Positions 55,475-64,000 of a stretch of 64,000 bases of DNA are shown piece after piece. A model generated the notes under the pieces. That model saw only the letters and a list, made by a program, of their open reading frames with translations, did no database searches and had not been told where the DNA came from. The stretch is from Turnera subulata (taxonomy: Eukaryota; Streptophyta; Magnoliopsida; Malpighiales; Passifloraceae): NCBI GenBank assembly GCA_028386065.3, contig JAKUCV010003270.1:69927-133926 (forward strand). The letters run 5' to 3'. The position numbers and the translations under genes were made by a program. Each line of letters opens with the position of its first letter. Positions within the stretch are counted from its first letter, which is position 1.

Positions 55475-56753
55475 TTAAACATCTCGTGCAGCTGCTGTAC
55501 CTGCATATATAAGCATTACATGAAAAATTAACAGTGGTTAAAGGCACAAACAACCCAAAAATAACAGCAAAAAAGTAATCAACAAATAGGGAGGAAAATC
55601 ATAATATCTTGGCCGGAAACATTAAATTGAATTACCATCATCAGCAGCAACAGTTGGTTTCCGCCTAACCATCACAACACTCTTATAATTTTTATTTTGT
55701 TTCAAGTTAACAAAGAAGACGACAGCTTGATAGAGTTTTTCTTTTCCATCTGGGCCATCAGATTGGTCTAACTTGTCAACAGCCGCAAAGGTGATGTAGA
55801 AGCTAATCAAGATGCCATTGTAGTTTGCTTTAACAACTCTTAAAAATTCCAGCTTCTGCGGTTCCTGCAAGGGCAGATTTAATCCAATACTATTATATTA
55901 AGAGGAGTTTTAGACAGCAAAATATCAAACAATAATAATAATAAATTAACAATAGCAACTGAACTGAAGATTCAAGGAAAACATAAGTACAAGAAGGGAA
56001 ATGTGAGAGGAGATTAATTAATCAGCACTACTAACACTCTGATTGGAGTTAGCAAATTCGCAGGCTAGAATGCCCATTTCTTTTAGTATGGGCGCCAAGG
56101 ATTCGTCATCCACTCTGATTGGGCGACACATATTGCCATGGAGCCATTTGGGCAGCTTGTCAGTCAAGTTAAGGTCAACGTCAATGTCAAAGCCCTGGGA
56201 TGAAAGGGGAGATATATAATAATTAATCAATCGAGATAATAGAATTATTTTTTAAAAAAAAAGAAATAATAAAGGGAAACAAATTTTGAAGTTTTAATTA
56301 AGGTTTACTTACGCCACTCTTCTCACTTTGCCTGACGCATTCGTCATAGATTGCCATATGCTCGTCGTTTTTGATGCTGCATCTCACACCTACCTCACGA
56401 TGTTCGCATAATGTGGTGGACTCGTCGTGATGAGCCTTTTCATCTGCGTCCGATTCGTTGTCGCCCGCCTGGGAATCGCTTTCTATATCATCATCATCGG
56501 CCAAGGTGGACTCGTCGTGATGAGCCTTTTCCTCTGGACCGTCACCATACTCCTCCTCCTCCTGAGTCATCATGGGATCATCGTCAGCCTCTGGACCCGA
56601 AACGGCATCCCCGGCGACGGACTCCGCCTCTTGTTTAGACGCAGATGATGAAATTGCACCCGAGTGAGCAGCCGCATGATGGAAACCTGGCTCATGATCA
56701 AGCTTCGTCTTCTTCTTTTCCGGGGAGGAAGAGAACAACCGAGAATCAGCCAT
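55475..56753 (-). CDS. Cystatin-related (cystatin/monellin-fold) protein, four exons
   Basis: Exons 56313-56753, 56036-56194, 55636-55864 and 55475-55500 join in phase to 284 aa. The long N-terminus is charged: a nuclear-signal-like PEKKKTKL, acidic runs, and two copies of EKAHHDES. It leads to MAIYDECVRQSEKSG then FDIDVDLNLTD. Exon 3 has KLEFLRVVKANYNG, ISFYITFAAVD and LYQAVVFFVN. This is the order of plant cystatin-related proteins (xYDEYCRQ, FDVD, VKVVKANH, FYLTFEA). I see no QxVxG protease-binding motif, so inhibition is not implied. The last small exon (TAAARDV-stop) is the weakest part; without it the frame ends at 55622. ATG 56753 is chosen because the upstream extension begins with TTG. 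It lies inside a former F-box leader intron. Confidence 0.78.
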
Positions 56754-57469
56754 GTTTCTTTTCTTAATTCCCCTCTTTTCCAAACCCTAAACAGGCTAAG
56801 ACGGGAAGAAGAACAAAGAATAAGAACGCATACAGGTAATATCGTAATGTTAACTCTATGAACTGATTAAATAAACTTGTTGAGCAGAAGGATTAACCAT
56901 CCCAATTCCATGAGAGCAAAACAACAATAAAATGGGCATAATTTGAGGGGAAAAAAAAAATAAATCTGAGTGATGTATAAGATTGGTCTTGTTGGTTTCG
57001 GGTTATATGAACTTGGGGCGGCGGATAAGCCCGTTAAGGAAAAAAAAAAAAAAATTAGGCCTCGTCGATAGAGAGGCATTTTCACCTGTTGGATAGATTT
57101 TTCGTTTCTTCTACTCACGGCGGAGCGACGGAGAGAGAGAGAGAGGTGAACTGAACTGAACTGAACTGAAGGAACCTTTCAGTTTCTCTTCCAGGGTTTT
57201 CAATATAAAAATGCAGAGCGATAGTACACGGATTGGGCCAATTGGGTGCTGCTTCTCTTTGTCATGGCCTGTACAACTTTTTGAGGCCCACTGTACGCTG
57301 TAGTGTAGAAGATTACATCGGTGAAAGTAAACAATCAAATTAGTGTTCCCAACAAGACAACAACAGGACAGAATTTACGTTGCTCCATCAAATCTAAGAC
57401 AAGAGTCTCTAATAGATATAGAATAAATGTGTGATACCAGATATGCAAACGTAATAACAATCATTGTTG
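56754..57469. other. F-box-type leader now upstream of the cystatin-related gene
   Basis: 56785-57300 is homologous to the 5' intron, leader and promoter of copy 4 (50690-51150). No gene of its own. Confidence 0.65.
57086..57300 (-). promoter_or_regulatory. F-box-type leader exon and promoter, orphaned
   Basis: The donor CTATCCAACAG|GTGAAA has its exon edge at 57086. GAACT repeats (57148-57168), TGGGCC (57235) and GGCCCA (57284) follow. The next downstream coding sequence on this strand is the cystatin-related gene, not an F-box gene. Confidence 0.6.
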
Positions 57470-58366
57470 CTAAAATCGAACAAGGCTGTTTGTGTGCCTA
57501 AGAGCTCTAATAAGGTTCATCCGCGATTCGCTACTTTCAGCTAGTATCTTGTATTGTCCTGACCTGAGACATAAACTCAGGATCACGGTCTTGAAACTTT
57601 GGGGCGTACCATCTTCAGTACTTTCCAGATGTGGAATCCTACTTCTTACAACCAAAACATGTTCTGATTCTAACCAAATCAATGGTCTCATAAGCAAACA
57701 TCGCAAACCAATGGGAGATATACTCAGATCTTGAACCCTAACCCATTCTCTCCGATGCAAATCCTTCAGAAGCCATAATCTCAAGAAACCCTTTTGGATT
57801 TGATCCACATCCATAACATAAAATGGGCGAAAGCCGGTGGTTTCGGGGAGTTTCAGAACTTGTCTTGTAACAGGATTTGCTATATAATATTGCATGTTGT
57901 CACGATTCTGTATCAGTAGCACGCCATCCGAACTGGAAAGTACACTTCCGGGGACTTGAAGATTCATATCAGCAACTTCCATATTGTTCCAGTCATCTCT
58001 TATGCCAACAAGTTGGGTTTTAGTAAGCCCAGGGATAAACTTAGAATTGTGGACGAGGAAGGTAGATGGATGTGTATGAGAGAGGTGAGAATTCACAAAC
58101 TTGGGGCACCGCAGCATCTCCTCCCAGGCTCTGCAAGCAAACCTGCAATTCTCATACAAGAATGATGCAGGAAGATGGCAGAGGATGCTGGAAATTACAT
58201 CAATGGGAAGGAACAATCCTTCATCTTTACTTGCACACCTTCTCGAAACAGGCCCATTACATTGTCGTTTGGTCATCATATTTGCCACTGTACTTTCTGG
58301 AACATCTGCTGATGAATCATCCATCCGTCTGCAGCTGAGATCATCCACATCCATCAAACATAACAT
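57470..58366 (-). CDS. F-box/FBA protein with in-frame internal deletion, type A (copy 7)
   Basis: 298 aa from MLCLMDVDD. F-box FLPIDVISSILCHLPASFLY and CRAWEEMLRC are complete. IANPVTRQVLKLP is followed by ETTGFRPF and then directly by YVMDVDQIQKGF. Compared with copy 5 (407 aa), about 109 residues in the middle of the associated domain are gone, including GIARIPNTGELKVV and the VDLRDESVHHVMLP strand, yet the frame is kept. The tail ends HTNSLVRF. The deletion point (about 57821) lies between two TACAAA words in copy 5, suggesting microhomology-mediated loss. SKP1 binding should persist, but the substrate domain is probably misfolded or changed. Leader donor at 58719. Confidence 0.85.
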   Translation of the reverse strand: MLCLMDVDDLSCRRMDDSSADVPESTVANMMTKRQCNGPVSRRCASKDEGLFLPIDVISSILCHLPASFLYENCRFACRAWEEMLRCPKFVNSHLSHTHPSTFLVHNSKFIPGLTKTQLVGIRDDWNNMEVADMNLQVPGSVLSSSDGVLLIQNRDNMQYYIANPVTRQVLKLPETTGFRPFYVMDVDQIQKGFLRLWLLKDLHRREWVRVQDLSISPIGLRCLLMRPLIWLESEHVLVVRSRIPHLESTEDGTPQSFKTVILSLCLRSGQYKILAESSESRMNLIRALRHTNSLVRF

Positions 58367-58718
58367 GGAGTTTTATCAAACACTAATGGAAGAAAAGAAG
58401 AGAGTAATAATCATAGTTTTTGTTGCTTAAAATAGGATAAGACAGGCACATATATAGTGAGCAGAGTAGAACACACATGGATTTGTGTTGTATATGAATA
58501 TGATGTGATAGACTGTACAATAAACTCGTCGGGCAAGAGAATTAAAGACAAAAGCAAAACAAAAAAAAAAAAACGTATCTTCACGGTGTGATTAACAGAA
58601 ACTTTGAAAAAAAAAACAAATTATCACGCAGGCTTTGAATATTAGTACTTAATTTAGGGAATCATATGAAGATCGAGCTTATAATTAAGAACAAACAGTG
58701 ATTAAAGAAAAACATTAC

Positions 58719-58810
58719 CTGTTAGATTTCTTGTTTCTAGCGGAAGAGAGGGTGGCGGAGGTTAACTAAATTTTTCAGGGTCAGGGTTTTAGAGTTTCAA
58801 CCAAAGAATC
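58719..58810 (-). promoter_or_regulatory. F-box copy 7 non-coding leader exon
   Basis: The donor AAATCTAACAG|GTAATG has its exon edge at 58719. It is close to the leader at 53748. Confidence 0.6.
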
Positions 58811-58909
58811 CGCGAGTCTATGGGCTGCCTGGACCTGATGATACTTATGACAAGAAACTGGAAAACGTTCGGTAAGCAACTAAATTTATATTATTTAACG
58901 ATAAGAATT

Positions 58910-59146
58910 TGTTAGGGTTCTTATAGGGTTTATTGAGAAATTGGGGATTTATGAGAGAAATTGGAAGAAAATGAGGCGGAGATGCAGAGAAACAGGGGAG
59001 AGAAGTGAGTCAATCGATTACTAAAAACTGATTCCATAACCGCTGGAGCTCACGGTTATCTGGATAAAGAGTTGTTACAAATAAGACCAATCATAAGAGG
59101 ACACGTGTACAAGTATCTCTCACACACACACAACAAACTCTCAACA
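58910..59146. mobile_element. Candidate solo LTR
   Basis: A 237-bp TG...CA segment (TGTTAGGG to CTCAACA) interrupts spacer sequence shared by type-A copies. Flanking 5-mers are GAATT and GTATT, so the duplication is imperfect. No second LTR or internal part is present. Confidence 0.35.
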
Positions 59147-59229
59147 GTATTGAAAATATGAATGGCATGAGGTGTCAATGGGTGGGTATGACAAGTCATA
59201 CACTCAAGTCATAACAGAATTATCTCATA

Positions 59230-59948
59230 AAAAAAAAAATGGCTTGGGTTAACCAATAACCCGTGTGTTAACGTTTCTGGGTCGATTTTGGTTTTCCTGT
59301 GTTTGCACCAAATTGATGAATGTGATTTGTTATTGGTACCAGGTTTAGTATTTTTCACTCCCAGTATCATGCACCAAATTGATCCAAACATATGGAAAAA
59401 TGCTGCGGTTCCAGGATAACTTGAATTACTATTTCATATAGATTATTTCGTCCGTATACTCAAAGATGATTCTGTACTGAACATGACTAAACTTGTTGAG
59501 CAAAAGAACTAACCATAAGAGCAAAACCAAAAAAAAAAAAGGCACAAATGTGTGAAAAAAATGTTGGGGAAAGCAAGAGAGAACTGGATAGGGAGGTATC
59601 ACCTGCCAGATTGAAACTCGGGATATCTAGCACAACCGGAGACTTTCAAGAGAATATACCATTACAGGTAATATTGTAATGTTAATTCTATGAACTGATT
59701 AATTAAACAAAATAGTTGAGCAGAAGAATTAACCATTGCGATTCCATGAGAGCAAAACAACAATAAAATGGGCATAATTTGAGAAAATAAAAATCTGGGG
59801 CGCAATCTCTTGAAGATTAAAAATATATAATCTCTTGAAGGTAGAGAGGCAGTTTTACCTCTTAGATAGATTTCTTGCTTCTCCCACTCACGGCGGAGCG
59901 ACTGGAGATAGCGGTGGAACTGAACTGAATTGAAGTGAAAGAATCTTT
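59230..59948 (-). pseudogene. Orphan F-box leaders without coding exons
   Basis: 59255-59620 matches the 5' intron and leader of copy 3 (48120-48720), including a degenerate donor at 59603. 59646-59948 matches the intron and leader of copy 4, with donor AAATCTAAGAG|GTAAAA (edge 59859). Neither is followed on the minus strand by its own F-box exon. They mark deleted array members. Confidence 0.65.
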
Positions 59949-61457
59949 GGGATAACAACTCCGCTAGTCGTATATCTTTTTCCCAAATCTTATTTGAGTC
60001 CTAAAAAAGAAAAACGCCTATTTCGAGTCCTATAACATTCAAAAGTTACACCATTTGAGTCCCCGTCTAATTTTTCGTCAATTTTTTCTGACTTGGCCGT
60101 TAACTAATTACGTGGAAAATGAGATAATAGAATTATAAAATGCAAAAAGAAAACAAAATTGGAAATCTGAAATTAACAATTAATAATCGATAATTAATGA
60201 CAATCATTACTATAATTAAGATTAATTTAATTTCCCCCAATTATCCTACAATTTTCTTTACACAAATATACTGTGGATGATGGATGATAAATACATCAAA
60301 AAAGAAGTTAAAAAGAGAGCACCTTTCTCCTTCATTATCCCAGCAGCTTATTTCCAGAATAAAACCCTTAAAATCACTTACTTTATTCAGGCTTTCTCTT
60401 GTATACCACAATTCATAATAGGTGATTGGGTCTTCCGGCGAGGCTGTGGTGGTGGTCCTTCTGGCGGCCGAAGGAGCGGTTGCGGAGGGCGACAATGGAG
60501 GAGGCGGAGTCCTTCTCGTCAAGCATGGAGACAGACAAATCGATGAGGGCCTCACGGTCTCGCTGCTACCGACCAAATGAGAGGTTGGAATGGTTTAGAG
60601 CACCACCACCAACGCTTTGCTGCCCGCCGGTGTAGAGACGCCATATCCACCCAAATGAGTGCTATCCGAATGAAAGCCATCCAGATCCATGGGGGTTCCC
60701 ATAAAGCAAAACCCAAAAGACGCCTCAATCGGAGCAAGGCACAGCCGCAAAGCAAAATAAGCCGCCGGGTAGGGGAGCCGTTGTTCCGCCGCCGGTGAGA
60801 AGCGAGATGACGGACCTTTGGCGTATGAGGACACGGACGTGAAGAATCCAGGTGCCTCTGTTCGTGCTAGAAGCACCTCCCACGTGCCGTCGCAGAATGG
60901 GGGCGGCACGCGAAAGCTCCCGGTGATGCTCCGCTCCCCCGTCTCCTCTTCCTTTCCCCTGTGATTTTTCTTTTTTGCCTTGTTGTTCTAATTGGGTTTT
61001 CATTTGGATTGTGTGGCTCGGGTTGGCCGTGGTGGTTCTTATGGGGTTTGTTTTTTTGGGATAGTGTCGGGGTGGCTCTGCAAAATTGCTACCCATCAAC
61101 GATAACTTCTACCCATCAACGATAACTTCTTCCCCTTTTTTTGGTTAATTTGTGGTAAGATGATTTTTGTATGTTTGGCTTGGTTGGGTATTTGTTTGGG
61201 AAGGTGGCGCCACCGTCGTTGATCGTGGTGGTGGACATGGCAAGATCGGGAGGCCAAAGTTATTAGTCTTGGTTTAATTATTTTTGTTTTTTTATTACTT
61301 TTAAGAAATCAATGATTTGTTCTTAAATTTTTTACATGGCTACTTATGTGTCATATTATCTTTGTCATTTTAAAACGTAATAGGACTCGAATGAGTCGTT
61401 TTTCTTTTTTAAGACTCAAATGAGATTTCGAGAAAAGATATAAGACTCGCGGAGTCC
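59949..61457. mobile_element. Mutator-like element with long TIRs and GC-rich cargo (Pack-MULE-like)
   Basis: A 10-bp direct repeat AAGAATCTTT (59939-59948 and 61458-61467) flanks 1.5 kb. It is in the 9-11 bp range of Mutator-like elements. The ends are inverted repeats of about 80 bp, sharing for example TTGAGTC(C/T)TAAAAAAG and the word ATTCGAGTCCTAT or TTTCGAGTCCTAT. The left end has about 7 extra bases. No transposase is seen. The middle (about 60420-60960) is much richer in G+C than anything nearby, with codon-like composition, as in Pack-MULEs that carry host-gene fragments. I do not recognise the source gene. Confidence 0.8.
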
Positions 61458-61467
61458 AAGAATCTTT

Positions 61468-62579
61468 CAGTTTCACTCGAGGGTTTCATTCAATATAAAA
61501 ATGCAGAGCGACTGTATTACGAATTGGGCCTATTGGGTGCTGCTTCTCTTTCTCATGGCCTGTACAACTTTTTGAGGCCCATTTTTAACAATGATTAATT
61601 ATATAAATCACTGAAGTGAGGTAATCCAGGATTTTGGTAACTTTGAAGAATTGCAATGTTTTGGAAAATTGATTAAGGTAAAAAGTACTACAGGATTAGG
61701 CAGCATAAATCATAAACTAAAAAAAAAACACGGATTTCTTTGGCTGAACCAAAATTAAAACTATCTTGAATTCGAACAATAACAAATTAACACTGTAGAA
61801 GATTACATCGGTGACAGTAAACTGATAATATCCATTGCGTCAATATGGAAAAAAAATTGACCATTGGAGATTCACAAATCAATATGGACCGAAAAAATTT
61901 ATGTTCACTAGAGATTAGCAGGGTTTAGGGACGGGTACACCCTCCTATAACCATGGTGTATATATGTTCTTGATTGATTGGTTGATAGAATGATGATGGT
62001 GCATATATGCTCTTGATTGATTGGTTGATAGAATGATGAGCAGATGAAAAATAACTAAAACAGATGATGATGTCTTGATTGATTGGAGGACCTCCTGCAA
62101 ATGCAAGGAATTCTTGTCAAAAAAAAAAAATGTAAGGAATTAAAGTGCTTGTTTGCTTAGTATTAGTAAAAACCGACAGCCCACGGTTGAAAATCAAGGC
62201 ACATTCCACACCTAAACCCATAAGACGGATAATCAGTACTGTTGTCTTATCCTTTGATTATCTAAAACAGATGATGATGTCCGCGTAAGAGTATGTATAT
62301 CAAAGCAGCAAGTAAATCAAAAGACATTACAGGATAAACAAAAACGTCCCACAGCTTAGTCCATCAATCTTGAAAGGAACATATGAGATCCTATGGTCCC
62401 AGATGTACAAATAATTTCATCGTCTTCAGTGGCTTACTGTCTCAGGTCAGGAAATTGGAAGTTACTAGCAAAATTCTGTTCCAAACAAGACAACAACAGG
62501 ACACATAATTTACCTTGCTTATATAATAAAAGTGTGATACTAGACGCAAACGTAACAACAATCATGTTTCTAAAATTGA
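61468..62579. other. Continuation of F-box promoter and duplicated spacer
   Basis: 61468-61600 continues the copy-4-type leader and promoter that the Mutator-like element splits (TGGGCC at 61527, GGCCCA at 61579). 61600-62410 repeats the spacer at 51150-51980. No gene. Confidence 0.65.
62099..62141 (+). repeat. A-tailed micro-insertion with 14-bp duplication and known empty site
   Basis: Repeats at 62099-62112 and 62128-62141 (AAATGYAAGGAATT, one difference) flank CTTGTC plus nine A (15 nt). The paralogous spacer at 51654 has a single copy and no insert. Confidence 0.8.
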
Positions 62580-63470
62580 ACAAGGCTGTTTGTGTGCCAA
62601 AGAGCTCTCATAATGTTCATTGGCAAGTGGCTAGCTACTTTCAGCTAGTATCTTGTATTGTTCTGACCTGAGACAAAAACTCACGATCACTGTCTTGCAA
62701 CTTTGCGGAGTACCATCTTCAGTCCTTTCGAGATGTCGAGTCCTGCTTCTCACAATCAAAATTTGTTCTGATTCTAACCAAATCAATGGCCTCGTAATTA
62801 GGAAACATGGGAAACGAATGGGTGATATACTCACATCTTGAATCCTAACCCATTCTCCCCGATGCAAATCCTTCAGAAGCCATAGTCTCAAGAAACCCTT
62901 TGGGATTTGATCCACATCCATAACATACAAACTGTCCTTATTGCTTACAACTAACTGCTGATTACTATCCCTAGCTGTGGGAGGAAGCATTACATGATGA
63001 ACAGACTCATCATGGAGATCAACAGCAAAACTGGAGCAGCCATTGCCTCCACGCATGACAGTCGAATAAACAACTCCTGGAGGAGATACTACTAATCTTC
63101 TCCACACCATGCCATCACCCACAGTGGTAACAAAAACGCCCCTGGGCTCCATGCTGCAAAGTACCACCTTAAGCTCCCTAGTGTTCGGAATCCTTGCAAT
63201 GCCACCGAAGCCTACAAATGGACGAAAGCCGGTGGTTTCAGGGAGTTTTAGTACTTGTCTTGTAACAGGATTTGCTACATAATATTGCATGTTGTCACGA
63301 TATTTCTGTATCAGTAGCACGCCATCCGAACGGGAAAGTACACTTCCGGGGACTTGAAGATTCATATCAGCAACTTGCATATTGTTCCAGTCATCATTTA
63401 TGCCAACAAGTTGGGTTTTAGTAAGTCTAGGACAAAACTTATGGACGAGGAAAGTGGATGGAGCATTTAA
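62580..63470 (-). pseudogene. F-box-less FBA relic, type A (copy 8)
   Basis: Retains the associated domain from PSTFLVHK through VANPVTRQVLKLP, GIARIPNTRELKVV and LKDLHRGEWVRIQ to CLRSEQYKILAESS. The F-box end is missing. At about 63470 the sequence switches to the 3' flank of a type-B gene. About 15 residues before GVVYS are deleted. A TAGC duplication near 62637 introduces a stop and a frameshift, so the tail (LAHKQPCSI frame) no longer ends in SLVRF. An open frame from 62631 to 63515 exists but would give an F-box-less protein. This is a pseudogene. Confidence 0.85.
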
Positions 63471-63772
63471 CGCATCTTTTATGCCAACAACTTGCTTTTT
63501 GTTCACAGAAAGCAAGTCATGGTGGCCATTTCACAGAAAGCCATAAGCATAGGAATCATTGTTGCCTATCTTTCCCTCTTAAAAAAGGTTTCCACCAGAT
63601 AAAAGAGTCTAAATATTCTCTACAAAGATGATGCCTGGCAGACATTATAGGATACAAAACCACTTCCCAGTAAATGGAGTAGAGAAAGTTTAGTCCATCA
63701 ATCTGAAAGGGTATATATAGACGTTAAGACAGCTAGTCCCACATGTACAAACAACCTTATCGTCTTCACTTG
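63471..63772. other. Spacer between copies 8 and 9
   Basis: 63510-63720 repeats 49085-49320 (3' flank of copy 4). No gene. Confidence 0.6.
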
Positions 63773-64000
63773 CTAAAATCGAACAAGGCTGTCAATGTGC
63801 AAGAGAACTTGAAGTGATTCCTTATTACTACACTTTGCTAGTAACTTCCACTTTCCTGACCTGAGACAGTAAGCCACGACTACGCTATCATTACGAGAAC
63901 TATCTGCAATACCATCTTCAAGCCCTTCTAAATACATCCTACTATTCTTAATGACCAAAACTCGTTCTGATTTTAACCAAATTAATGGTGTGGGAAAGAT
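63773..64000 (-). CDS. F-box/FBA protein, C-terminal end only, type B (copy 9)
   Basis: The frame is open from the window edge: LIWLKSERVLV, NSRMYLEGLEDG, VAYCLRSGKWKLLAKCS, ending HIDSLVRF (stop 63773). It is closest to copy 4. The rest, including the F-box, lies beyond 64000, so integrity cannot be judged. Confidence 0.8.
   Translation of the reverse strand: MFPTPLIWLKSERVLVIKNSRMYLEGLEDGIADSSRNDSVVVAYCLRSGKWKLLAKCSNKESLQVLLHIDSLVRF

Noticed and set aside
1..64000. CRISPR array, operon or prokaryotic island
   Set aside because: Introns, F-box array and plant retroelements show plant nuclear DNA. The only regular repeats are gene duplications and microsatellites.

Overview
The window is nuclear DNA from a eudicot plant. 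The evidence is small GT-AG introns, plant-only families (CC-NB-ARC-LRR, DUF4220/DUF594, JAZ/TIFY, FLU, UBP1, a pollen-type LRR kinase, EXO70, F-box/FBA) and plant-type transposons. I cannot name the species from sequence alone.

The left 37 kb holds mostly single-copy genes with AT-rich spacers: an NLR immune receptor (47-3000, +); a DUF4220/DUF594 membrane protein (4192-6431, +) whose last exon is easy to miss; FLU, the plastid brake on 5-aminolevulinate synthesis (7049-9675, +, 5 exons); a hAT-type element (10233-13656) with a chromovirus-derived LTR element nested inside it (10419-13254, -); UBP1, a three-RRM oligouridylate-binding protein (14719-18911, -, 12 exons); a JAZ jasmonate repressor (21892-23384, -, 5 exons); a PRK-like LRR receptor kinase (27791-29997, +); and an EXO70 exocyst subunit (33693-35585, +, single exon).

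From 37.8 kb to the right edge the window is a tandem array of F-box/F-box-associated genes, all on the minus strand. Two subtypes alternate. Type A begins with MLCLMD (copies at 40086, 52180, 57470, 62580). Type B begins MDD/MDV (copies at 42267, 49397, 54570, 63773). A related copy lies at 37992. Most units keep a non-coding first exon with a conserved splice donor, and several keep a promoter with TGGGCC/GGCCCA motifs. Only two copies (40086-41351 and 52180-53403) look fully intact. The others carry a frameshift, a stop codon, an in-frame deletion, loss of the F-box, or a transposon. A young Copia element (43286-47765) splits one copy. A Mutator-like element (59949-61457) splits one leader. 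A cystatin-related gene (55475-56753) sits inside another copy's leader intron and may use its promoter.

The least expected signal is a set of seven tiny insertions of 11-22 nt. Each ends in C followed by an A-rich run, and each is flanked by a 9-19 nt direct repeat. They look like minimal target-primed retroposition scars. One is supported by an empty paralogous site and one lies in frame in an F-box coding region.
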